From: Adineta vaga
Lineage: Eukaryota > Rotifera
Reading direction: 5' to 3'
Assembly (NCBI GenBank): GCA_021613535.1
Contig: CP075496.1
Coordinates: 11,470,001 to 11,534,000, forward strand
Length of the DNA: 64,000 bases
A program made the position numbers and the translations under genes. Below the pieces are notes generated by a model. It did no database searches and was not told the DNA's origin. It saw nothing but the letters and a program-made list of their open reading frames with translations. Shown piece after piece: positions 27,626 through 38,400 of this stretch (positions are counted from its first letter, which is position 1; the number at the start of each line of letters is the position of its first letter).

Positions 27626-28493
27626 TTACATTCCTGGTGGACCTGAAAAGTAAAAGAAAAACAAAATATTAGAAGATTTGTGAATGAAATGGTCTATAAA
27701 AGTACATACGTGTTCCCATTTGAGGTGGAATAGGTGGCATTCGCATTCCTGGTGGCATACCACGTCCAGTCGGTGCCATTTGATTGAAAGCGGGTCCGCC
27801 AATACCACGTACTGGTCCTTGAAGACTAGGAGCAGCAAAACTAGGTACACCAGGTACTGGTGGCATAACACCTATAAACAGAAGCAAGATTATCCATACT
27901 TTCTTTTTCACTCTTAGGAAATAAAAATAACTTACCACGTCCCGCTGCACGTCCAGCACCTTGTGCAGTTGCTGCACAGTCGGTACTCGCGCAATGCCAA
28001 CTTCCTAAAAGAATTTTTAAAAGAAAATATTTTTTGAGTTCTTTTTTTTCTCGAAATATTTCTAACAAGAATATCAGTTTGCAACAAACAGTACAGATAC
28101 AAACCTCTTTTGGTGGTGGTCCTTCCACTGTCATTGAAACGAGATGTTCACCACGTAATAAAATTAAACCTAATGGTCGTTGTTCTTCACGTTCGGTTTT
28201 ATCAGTTTTACTTCGTACTTTACGAAATTCTTCACAATCAGCTAGAATTAAATTCATATGTTTATCGAACGCTTTAAATGTTCCGACAAGTTGACGACCA
28301 TCTTGTAATGTACATCGCATGCCTAAAAATTAAAACAAATTCTTTAACATACGAATACACTAAAAATCAATAGTTACATACGATAGTTAATATGTTGCAG
28401 CATTTTGCTGCTTTTTCCCTGTGTAGGCTTGAGAAAAAAGAAGAAAAAAAGTTATTTAAATTTAAAATTTTTCTAATAGCTTTACATTACCAT
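27626..28493 (-). CDS. SNRPB: Small nuclear ribonucleoprotein-associated protein B (Sm B/B'), apparent frameshift
   Basis: The initiator ATG (28493-28491) is directly followed by an intron (28419-28490); the next exon reads '[13 protein letters not shown]'. The Sm fold follows ('[20 protein letters not shown]', '[15 protein letters not shown]', '[20 protein letters not shown]'). Downstream exons carry 'GRAAGRG' and a Pro/Gly/Met-rich tail ('[17 protein letters not shown]', '[15 protein letters not shown]') as in Sm B. The protein is a core component of the U1, U2, U4 and U5 snRNP Sm ring. In the exon at about 27935-28004 the conserved 'GIARVP' is read in one frame, but the following '[14 protein letters not shown]' is in another, and only the second joins the next exon. 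One base appears to be missing near 27972-27982. Confidence 0.9.
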
Positions 28494-28852
28494 TCTCGTC
28501 CAATATTCAATTGATTATTATCTCAATTGCAAGAACAATCTTTTCGTAACTATTCTTGCTGAAACTAAATTTTCCTTGTCTTTCTCTTCGATGTTTCCTT
28601 CATAATGAAAAGTTTATCCAATGAAAATTTCGATCTCTAACGACATCTTTTGTTACTTTTTTTCTGAAAGTTATTTACGCAGGAGGTGATTTGTTACACT
28701 AAAATATGGAAGACTGAAACGACAAACAAAAAATAATAACAATCCATTAGATTAGTTTTTTTTCTCTATTGGAGTTCTTTCGAAATCGTTGTAAATCTTT
28801 TTTAGATCCATCTCGACTCTTTGATTAATTTCATCATCACTATCATCAAAAC
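28494..28852. promoter_or_regulatory. Shared divergent promoter region of SNRPB and RPS29
   Basis: About 360 nt separate the start codons of two divergently transcribed, presumably strongly expressed housekeeping genes, so both promoters must lie here or nearby. A splice-acceptor-like tttttttag precedes the RPS29 ATG by about 48 nt. No clear TATA box was identified. Confidence 0.45.
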
Positions 28853-29098
28853 ATGGGTCATTCATCAATCTTTCGATCACACCCGCATAAATACGGCCCC
28901 GGTAGTCGTAAATGCCGTGTATGCTCTAATGGTCATGGTATCATTCGCAAGGTAAATTCATTGAAAGAATATTTGAAAAAAATTGAATCTTCACTATCTA
29001 TGATTATATATTTCTTTGTTTTATAGTATGGTTTGATGATTTGTCGTCAATGCTTTCGCGAATATTCAAGTGATATTGGTTTCAAGAAACTCGATTAA
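28853..29098 (+). CDS. RPS29: 40S ribosomal protein S29 (uS14)
   Basis: Two exons (28853-28951 and 29027-29098) with a 75-nt intron encode 56 residues, the exact length of the human protein. '[20 protein letters not shown]' and '[20 protein letters not shown]' are nearly invariant. The four cysteines in two C-x-x-C pairs bind zinc. The protein sits in the head of the small ribosomal subunit. A poly(A) signal follows within 30 nt of the stop. Confidence 0.98.
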
Positions 29099-29801
29099 AT
29101 ATCACCAATGAACAAACTAAAAGAAAAATAAAACAAACTCCATCAACACAAACGTTTTGCTAATCATTTGTGTTCTCTTTTTCGCTTTGTTACTTGTCGT
29201 TTATGATTACTGTTTTCGTGCGAAATGATGGAATAAAAAAATCATACAATCAGAGAAAAAAAATATTTATTTTTTATCATTTGAATATTCTGTTAGCAAA
29301 AAAGATATGAAATATTAATGGAGGAATTATAATCTTGATAAGTCTGCTTAATTATATCGTAGTTTATTAAAACATTTCAAAATCATGCAAAAAAGTTTAA
29401 TTTATAAATATACATTTGTTTAACATTTTTCAAAATGAATTAAAAACACATAATTTAGAGTATATATTATCCTAGATTATGAAAGATTTTTTACTCTATT
29501 CGTGAGCATATAAAACCCCATTAAAATTTCAAATTAGACACAAATGAATTGAGCGTGATAGAAACATAAGGAAAACGTCATTGTAAATATCAGACTCTGG
29601 AATCTTAATCTTTGTCTTTTAGCATACTCTCAGCGTCCGCTGTGCACAGAACATGTCGATGATAAGAAGCTGTCATATTTACCGGATATTTTGGAAAAAA
29701 AAATGATAACTAACATTATTAGAGTATGACTCAACTGAGGGCAAACATATATATATTAGTGAAAAAATGAAGACTTCTTTTAAATTCAGTTCAGAAGTGC
29801 A
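29099..29801. other. Intergenic region
   Basis: This is AT-rich sequence between RPS29 and the GPCR gene. Apart from the RPS29 poly(A) signal I see nothing in it. Confidence 0.5.
29127..29132 (+). terminator. Poly(A) signal AATAAA of RPS29
   Basis: A canonical AATAAA lies 28 nt after the RPS29 stop codon. Confidence 0.65.
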
Positions 29802-30847
29802 ATGAGTTCTGATTCAATGATTTCCACATTATTGACAATTTCACGTGAAATATTGGTCTATGGAGGTATACTCCTTCTTATCATTGGTACTATTGGCAAT
29901 AGTTTAAATATTATTTTATTTCTTAGTTTAAAAACATTTCGACAAACTTCATCTGTTGTCTATTTAACTGTATCGTCATTTGTTCATATTGGTTTATTAT
30001 TAACAGGTCTTCTCTCACGAATTGTATTCAATGTATTCGACGTTGATTGGACATCAACATCTCCATTTTATTGCAAATTTCGAATGTATTTATTACATTT
30101 TTGTGGATTAAGTTCCTTAATAAGCATATTGTTAGCAATTGTTGATCAATTTTTTGCCACTTCAACTCATGTTCGTTGGCAACAATGGAGTAATATTAAA
30201 GTTAGTAGATATTTGTCGACTATAATGCTTCTTTTCTGGTCTGTTTATTTATGTCCTCATTTGATTTATTTCAATGTAATCGAAACAACTCGTTCAACTT
30301 GTACAATCACTAATCCTATTTATTCGAGATATTATAATGATTTTTTTATACCAGTACTTTGGTTTTTATTACCTTATTTTCTCATTATTTTATTTTGTTT
30401 ATTAACATATCGTAATATTAGACATATTTCTTATCGAACTGTACCATTACTTCGACGTCGAATCGATGAACAATTGACAGTAATGATATTCGTACAAGCA
30501 GTATTTAGTGTTATTATTGCTCTACCTTATATGATTCTCTTAACTGTTGTATCACATATGACATTTACCGCTGATCAATTGACTATAGCTCAATTGCAAT
30601 TGACTCAAAATATAACAATTTGTTTGTATTACATATATCCAGCAGTGAGTAGAGTATTGTTTGTTATTTAAATCAAATAATCAACAACTTCATTTGCATT
30701 TAGTGTCCATTTTATATATACATTTGTGTATCGGAACGATTTCGTCGACAATTACAACATGTATTTATTGGTTTTTGTCGAAATCAATGGAATAAACGAC
30801 GAATTCATACCATAAATCAATTGGAAGCACAACTACAAGAACCTTGA
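29802..30847 (+). CDS. Rhodopsin-type G-protein-coupled receptor, orphan (peptide-receptor-like)
   Basis: Two exons (29802-30644, 30704-30847) give 328 residues with seven hydrophobic segments. TM1 carries the G-N pair ('IIGTIGNSLNIILFL'), TM2 'YLTVSSFVHIGLLLTGLL', TM3 begins after the conserved Cys ('FYCKFRMYLLHF'), and TM4 has the conserved Trp ('LLFWSVYLCPHLIYF'). A second extracellular cysteine follows ('STCTITNPIY'). TM6 has 'FSVIIALPYMILLTVV'. TM7 reads 'CLYYIYPACPFYIYICV' in place of the usual NPxxY, and the DRY position is 'VDQFFA'. It is therefore a divergent class A receptor, most like invertebrate FMRFamide/peptide receptors. The ligand is unknown. Such receptors are numerous in rotifers. 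Confidence 0.82.
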
Positions 30848-31184
30848 TCATCGAGAATATAACTATGACTAGTTTTGTTTACTTTTTGGTATTGTTGTAA
30901 TCGCTGTATTGAATAAAAAGAAAGAAGAAGCAAAGTTCGTTATGAAATATATGACTGCATTAGTTCTCTATCTTGTATAAACCATCCTGATGTTCTTCTT
31001 ATTGTTGTTATCGATACTTTTCTTCCTATGACATCCTTAGATATATAATATGGATTCGACCAGAATATGCAATTGTTTATTTATATCACGTACACATTAA
31101 TTCTACGATAGAAATAGTTTTTAGAAGTATTTTTCTTCTATTTTTGAACGTCGAGTAAGTATTTATTATTATAAATTGTATACA
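30848..31184. other. Intergenic region
   Basis: This short spacer lies between the GPCR and choline-sulfatase genes, both on the plus strand. An AATAAA near 30914 may serve the GPCR. Nothing else is recognised. Confidence 0.45.
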
Positions 31185-32794
31185 ATGCCAATTCGTCCAC
31201 CCAATATTCTCATACTTATGGCCGATCAATTAACGGCAGGAATACTACGTGTATACGGAAATCGTGTATCTAAAACACCTCACATTGATACTTTAGCTAA
31301 CAACGGTGTCGTTTTCAATTCAGCTTATTGTAATAGTCCATTGTGTGCTCCATCGCGTACAGTTTTTATGACTGGTCGACTTCCATCAAATACAGGTGTA
31401 TACGATAATGCAGCAGAATTTCCTAGTCAATCACCAACATTTGCTCATTATTTACGAAATGCTGGTTATCGTACGATTCTCGCTGGTAAAATGCATTTCT
31501 GTGGTCCTGATCAATTGCATGGTTTTGAAGAACGTTTAACAACTGATATTTATCCAGCTGATTACGGTTGGACACCCGATTGGACTCGTTTTGAATATCG
31601 TCCCGAATGGTATCATAATATGGATAGTGTCTCACAAGCAGGTCCATGTACACGAACAAATCAACTAGATTTCGATGAAGAAGTTGCTGTAGCTGCTCGA
31701 CAACGTTTATTTGATTTAGCACGTCTACGTAAACATCAACAACGACCCTTTTGTCTAGTTGTTTCATTTACACATCCACATGATCCATTTACTATTCATG
31801 AAACTTATTGGAATCGTTATAAAGACGATGAAATCGATATGCCACAAGTTTCTCAACCTGCTATGGATGCACATTCTCGACGTTTACGACATGTTATTGG
31901 CATGAATTCTCAGCGGATAACAGCAACACAAATACATGCAGCTCGACGAGCATATTATGGTGCTGTATCGTATATTGATGATCAACTTGGTGCATTACAA
32001 CAAACATTATATGATACAAAATTTGCTGATAATACTATCATTATACTTCTTTCTGATCATGGTGAAATGCTTGGTGAACATGGTCTTTGGTATAAAATGA
32101 GTTTTTTTGAAGTACAATAATTTATTTGATTGATCTTCTCATTCGAAATCTATCTGCAATGTTGAATTCATTTTAGGGAGCATCCCGTATACCAATGATT
32201 ATTCATTGTCCACAACATTTCCGTTCGCGACATATTCAACAACCGGTATCAATAGCAGATATTCTTCCGACACTGGTAGAATTAGCAGGTGATGGACAAC
32301 AAGTATCTCAATATATTACACCAATTGATGGTCATAGTTTATTATCACATTTAACAGGAACAAACAATGATTTAAATAATGAAACAAGTGTAAAAGGTGA
32401 ATACTTAGCCGAAGGTGCTATCGCACCCATTGTTATGCTTCGACGTAATCGTTTTAAATTTATTCATTCACCTGTTGATCCTGATCAGCTATTTGATCTT
32501 CAAAATGATCCTCATGAACTACATAATATTGCTGGTGAACACAATGATCTCGTATCTACTTTTCGTTCTGAAACTTATCATCATTGGGGCGATTTACAAT
32601 TATTACATGAACAAGTTCTAGATAGCCAACGTCGACGAAGATTTGTAGCTAAAGCACTTACAACAGGTACTCATACAGCATGGGATTGGCAACCAGTGCG
32701 TGATGCGCGTAGTATGTATGTTCGTAGTCATATTCCACTTGATGATATAGAAGCTATGGCACGTTTTCCTTCTGTACCAAAATCAATCATTTAA
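31185..32794 (+). CDS. betC: Choline-sulfatase (BetC-type), candidate horizontally acquired gene
   Basis: Two exons (31185-32111 and 32177-32794) join in phase 0 across a 65-nt GT-AG intron and encode 514 residues, about the length of bacterial BetC. The type I sulfatase signature 'CAPSRTVFMTGR' places the formylglycine-forming cysteine at residue 54. Metal and substrate residues lie in 'NILILMADQ' and 'LLSDHGEMLGEHGLW'. Long blocks are almost identical to bacterial choline-sulfatase, such as 'GPDQLHGFEERLTTDIYPAD' and 'CLVVSFTHPHDPF', and the C-terminal extension typical of BetC is present. The enzyme hydrolyses choline-O-sulfate to choline and sulfate, which can feed glycine-betaine synthesis or sulfur supply. 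Animals do not normally have this subfamily. There is no signal peptide, so it is probably cytosolic. The ATG at 31185 gives the usual N-terminus. Confidence 0.93.
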
Positions 32795-33064
32795 TTAAAT
32801 AATAGTTTATTCAGAAACAGTCGACATTCATTATTGCACGAACCATTTTTTCTTAAGAATATTAACTAGCTCTTCTTACTTGTATGAAACATATAGATTG
32901 GTTTTAGAATTTATATTATATGTCTATTAATCGATAAAGATTTTGATCATAGTCATTTTATTTCTTTTATACTTTGTCTTTTAGAGAAAAAAAAGTAATG
33001 ATTTATCAAAAATAAAAAGTTTCGAAAATATATAGTCGTTTATCAAAAATAATTAAATAATAAC

Positions 33065-34534
33065 TCATTCTTCTTCTTCTTCTTCTTCCTCTTCAGTTTC
33101 ATCGAAGAGTCCAAGTGTTTGAGTATTTGATGCTACTTGTTCTTTGTGTTTGGCATCACGTCGTTCAGTTGATTGACATATTATATCAATCATTAATTCT
33201 TTATCAAGTTCAGTAAATTCTTTTCGTTTACAAATTTCATTGAGATTTTCAGCACATATATTATAAATACACTTCAATAGTATATCGAACGCCGGTGACA
33301 TTTTCTTTACAAAACAATAAACCGTTAAAACTAAATCATGATTTACACGTAAATGATCACCAATATGTTCCATAGCTGCAGTTTTGCTGATAAAAGATTG
33401 ATTTTATTAGTATACACCATTGCTTCCATTGAAATTTCATAAGATATTTTCGATGGATATTTACCTGTATAGATAAAATATAAAACTGCACGGAATATGT
33501 CATGTTTAATATCAGTTAATTCAATTGGTTTAATTTGAGATTTTTCACTGAAATCATTTAATAATAATGAACGAAAATATTGACTACGAAAACAGAGAAT
33601 GTTGCGATGAGCATGAACGATTTTATCATCAATAAGAAATTGAATGTCAGTATGAATTTTTTTATGAGCTTGTTCGTATAATTCGATCATTGAGGTTGAT
33701 AATGATTTTTGATGTAGATTAACATCGAATACCTTTGAACCGAGTAGTTCTATCAAATGAGAAAATAGCAGATTGTAAGATGAATGAAATTTTGCTAGTT
33801 ACTAATAGCTTGAATGCCTATTTGATCAGTATATGTTGGGTCAATTGTAAGACGAATGGTATTCGATTGAAGACGATATCGTCGTAACAATGGTATAAAA
33901 ATATTATGTTCTGCTAATGATTTTACTGCAGAAGTTTTTCTTTGCCACATCGTCCACCAAATATCTGAATAATCAAGAAAATTGTCAACAAGACGTTGAT
34001 TTCTTCGAAAAAAATGAATATATGTGTGTTTGTAAGCTTCGACAAAATCTTTTTCTCATTTTGCTGTGAAAGGCAAAATTTGTCTAGGAATATGTCTTAC
34101 TTCGTGAAACTTCTAACATTTCTAATTTTATAATACTGCCTGGATGGAGACTTTCATAAATTTGAATTTGATCAATAAATATCGATGTTTCAAATGAAAC
34201 AATTAATGATTCTTGTCGATTATTATTTGGTAATATCCATCCATATTTTGTTTTATTTTGATCACCAAAATCAGCGTCTGTTGCTTGACATAATTTTTCA
34301 ATACCGGTATTCTTCGTCACGGCTTGATCACATTTCGAATTCACTGAACAAAATTCAATGAATTTAACCCATTGTTCAATATTAGCTGAACTGTTAGTAA
34401 CCGTAACCTAAAAAGTTGATAATAAATTTCAATTAGTTTCATGATTTCAATACCACTTCTTCAATTTCTTCAATTACTTCATCTTCTATATCTTCGAAAT
34501 TTGAAGATGACGATGTTTCATCTGATGTCGACAT
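33065..34534 (-). CDS. BTB domain protein with an FBXL4-like N-terminal beta-sandwich region
   Basis: The start at 34534 opens an acidic Ser-rich leader ('MSTSDETSSSSNFEDIEDEV'). Exons to about 33800 encode a region resembling the discoidin-like N-terminal domain of FBXL4 ('SLIVSFETSIFIDQIQIYES', 'LHPGSIIKLEMLEV', later 'TIRLTIDPTYTDQIGIQAIQ'). The BTB/POZ domain follows (about 33690-33380: 'IQFLIDDKIVHAHRNILCFR', 'FRSLLLNDF', 'AVLYFIYTGKYPSKISYEI') and then a BACK-like helical tail ending in a polyglutamate run. BTB proteins of this type usually act as cullin-3 adaptors. The frame changes between 'NLLSAK' and 'AAMEHIGDHLRV' at about 33382: either one base is missing from a short A run (33382-33385) or an intron at 33376-33464 removes the C-terminal part of the BTB fold. 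Confidence 0.72.
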
Positions 34535-35409
34535 TGATATTGTTTTATATTTCAATTTTTAAATTGTAATTTCAATGAACAAGCAAATTAAATTAACATG
34601 ATAATTGTGCAATAGTATTGCAATGCAATTGCAAAGAAACGAATGGTTCATTTTACTACAACTGATCTACCAATCAATATCGTTTACTCGATAGTTGTCA
34701 CTAATAAAAAACCTTGGTACAACGTTTTTTTTTCGTTCTGTTCGTCGTTGCAAAATGTGTCTGTTTACTTTTCTTATCATCACTGAAATATTTCATTACG
34801 ATAGTGAAGTTTAGATACATGATGACAAGCAAGACAACAGAAAATAAATAAATAAATAATAAGGTTGCGATGGTAATCTGTTAAGAATCGTGAGGAAAAG
34901 ACAAACACAAAGATCAATTATTGACCTCAACTTTAATTTGTGAATACATATATTTGTATGGTCATTTTTAAAAATCTTAATATTAGTAATTTAATTCAAT
35001 TATTTATATTAAAAAGAAATGATTTAAACTAATTATTATTTAAGGTAAACTTTTACTTTTTTGTTGTGTTCTTTTTCTAGTAAATATTTCTTTTTCACAT
35101 GTGATTTAGATTCTTTTAAAACATGTAGAGAGTAGTTTCTATAACGAATGAAATTCGAATTCAAAAATATGAACAGAACGACAAGATCGTATGAACACTT
35201 ATTATATATTCATTTATTCTTTTTACTTTCATACAACAGTTAATTTGTAGGAAAAAAAAGGAAATTTTCTCGGAGGAAAAATATACATTGAGTCGTACAA
35301 TTGTTTACTTTTAAATTCTTTCTCTTTTTCTTTCATTTCTATATTTATCCAGCTAGATTCGAAATCTTTTTCAAAATAATCTTATATGTTTGATTTAATA
35401 TTTTTAGAA
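34535..35409. other. Divergent intergenic region
   Basis: This region lies between the divergent BTB and TASOR-like genes and probably contains both promoters. It is AT-rich (TTTATTTATT-type tracts near 34845-34860). No gene was recognised. Confidence 0.5.
35402..35407 (+). promoter_or_regulatory. 3' splice site 2 nt before the TASOR-like ATG
   Basis: The stretch tttttag ends at 35407 and the ATG is at 35410. It is a candidate spliced-leader acceptor or the end of a 5'UTR intron. Confidence 0.45.
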
Positions 35410-38400
35410 ATGGAAGAACGTGATGGTAAAAAACCATTTATCATACCTAAAACTCATACATCGAATAAAGGTAAATACGAAATAATTAACGATATAGAAA
35501 ATGATTTATTTCTTTTTCTTTTTTTTTATAGATGTTGTTATTTCTGAGAAACCTGATAGTCGAAATGTTATAGAATTATTTGAAGATATAAAATCCTATG
35601 CATTGGAAGCTCATTTCGATTTTCGACAGAATAGTTGCAAATCTTGTGATACAATTCGTAATCAAAAACTACAGAAATTATACAAGTAGAAAAGACAAAC
35701 TGAAACTATTTAATCATGATACTATATCTTTGATTTTCTAGTGAAAAACGATTGAAAATGAAAAAAGAACAGGATCCTGTTGAACGATTAGCTTTTCATC
35801 TAGTGACTTATCGTGATGTTGCATCAAGTGTTGCCAATGATGGTCTACGTTGTGAACAATTATCATTTCCAATTGACAAACTTCTTGGTATAATTTAATG
35901 ACATCATATTAAATGAAAATTGACCGTTTCTTTCCTACTATTTATTTATATTGTATAGGTAATCCAAAAGATGGTGTACATTTATCGAAACGTCCAGATG
36001 TACTTCTAACATCATCAGGTGCTCAAGGATTGTATAGATTTGGATTAGTTGTTTGTAAAGTACGATGATTTCATAGAATTTCTCGATCTATAATGTATAC
36101 ATATTTCTTTAGGTTCTCTTGGGCAAAGGCTATCCAACTATACCGTCAACAACTAATAATCAATTAGTAGCACAAGTCAATTATGATCATCATTTCTGTA
36201 AAATTCAATCCATCAATAAAGAACAACATCATATTGATGATCTATTAGCGAATTCTTTAGTAAGTTAATTAGTCTCATACTGATGACAAGCCATTTCATT
36301 TTGTTTTATTTAAGATTTTCTGTTATGACCATGAAAATTTCGAACCTGTTTCTCATCCACCTCAAATCTTACCAATTGCAATTCTCTGGTATGATCTTAC
36401 CGAAAAATTTCTACCAGAATTGATATCTACAAACATATCAAAATCAATATTAAATCAAGAATCTAAAAAATGTAACAGAAAGATTCTCAATGGACGAGCG
36501 ACAATCAATACTAAAATATCTAAATCAACTTCTTCAGTTTCAACTAAATCTATTACATCTAATTCGGGTGCTTGGGGAGAACCTATTCAAAACACAACAA
36601 TTTCCGAACCAGTACCGACTTCAAATGTAACAGAATGTTCAGTAATTCCAACAACAAAATATCCTAGCCATTTAATGGTACCATATAATCGAGTTTATTC
36701 TGCTCCAGCTCTTTCTGTATCTACAAATATTGAAGAGGCATCAATGAATCCTCCTCCAACAAGACAGACTTCTCGAGATCCTCGTCTATCACGTACCAAA
36801 CGTGAAACAACATCTCTTTCTTCAGAAACAATTCCATTATCTCCACAGAATTTACTTTCCGAACGATCATTGTCTGATAGTTCATCAACAACAACGAAAT
36901 CATTGCAATCTTTATCAGATGAACCTATCTTAATCACGAAAAGTTCTTCATTAATCTACATTCCTTTAAATTCTTCGTTATTATTAATTGATCCTCGTTT
37001 GAAGATTTTAAAACAAACACGAAATATTTTCTATTTGGAATTACAAGCCGTGAAACATGCTTTACAACAACAAAAACGTTTGAATCATTATCATAATTTT
37101 AAAAGTGGCTTACCACCTAAAACAAACTATACACTCATACCATATCAAATGCGTGAAGTATCCAATGACGAATATGAACATCTATTAAATGATTCTAGTA
37201 ATACATATAAACTTAATAAACATTCAAATGGTATTGATTATTCAGCAATACGCATCTCTGTTGTTGATTGTTTCAATTTTGGATTAATGAAATCATCATC
37301 ATCAGCTAATTCGATGTATATCGATTTAGAACAGAATGAAAATAAAGTAGCTTTTGAACAAATTGAAATGTCAAATGAATTAATTCAACGCGAAAAACAA
37401 TTGAATTCTCAACAAATACGTTTACGTTTACGTGAAAAACGACAACGACGAATTCAACAACAATTTAATGAAAAAACCAATCTGGATAAACATAATTTGA
37501 AAACATCACTTCTTAGTCCATCATCATTATTAGCAAATTCAAAATCATATATTGCAACAGGCAAAAAATTATTAAAAGAACATAAAATTTCAGCGGTGCC
37601 ATCAAATGCACTTGTACCAACAGACTTATTAGATTTTTTTTCACACGAATATAAAACTGAAACACGTTCACATGTGAAACAATTACTTGCTGAACTTGTC
37701 GGTATTTTTATTGAAAAATATCAAATTAATTCAAATCTAATTGAAGGTATATTTTCAAAAAAAAAAGAAACAATTTTCTCTATTTTTCTTTCGAAGAACC
37801 TCATGTTGACAATCAAACGATTGTTTCTGTTATCGATATGGATCTTGATTCACCGTCATCTCAAGGATTATGTGATCATGATGAACGTTTTCGTATACCT
37901 TCGCCACCTCCACACCCACCATTGCCACAACCTATAACATTACCACCATTACCATCTACGATTGAATCCATTGTGAATCAATCAATGTTTTCTGTAGCTC
38001 TGATACCTACTCTCCCGAGTGAACCAAATAAAACATTTGATGATCCAAGTTACAATGATCGTTGTCATAAATTATTAGAACAATTAAAACAACATACGAA
38101 AAACGAAACGAAAGCGTCACATTTACATATACCAGCAAAATCAGTAACAAATATTTCTTCAGAAGAAGCTATTTTCAGTGCATGTCTTGGACAGTTAGAA
38201 GTATCATCAAGTGAGAATAGTTCGTTGGATGATAATCAATCACCACATGAAAATGAAGATATTCAAGATGAAGAAAATATTCTTATACCTACATTACAAG
38301 ATCCTACGATGAATATCTATGATGATACCATTCGATCACGCGATGAATTTGTAAAATTATTAACTAAAGAAGCTTATATATCGAAATCATCGAGTCCTGC

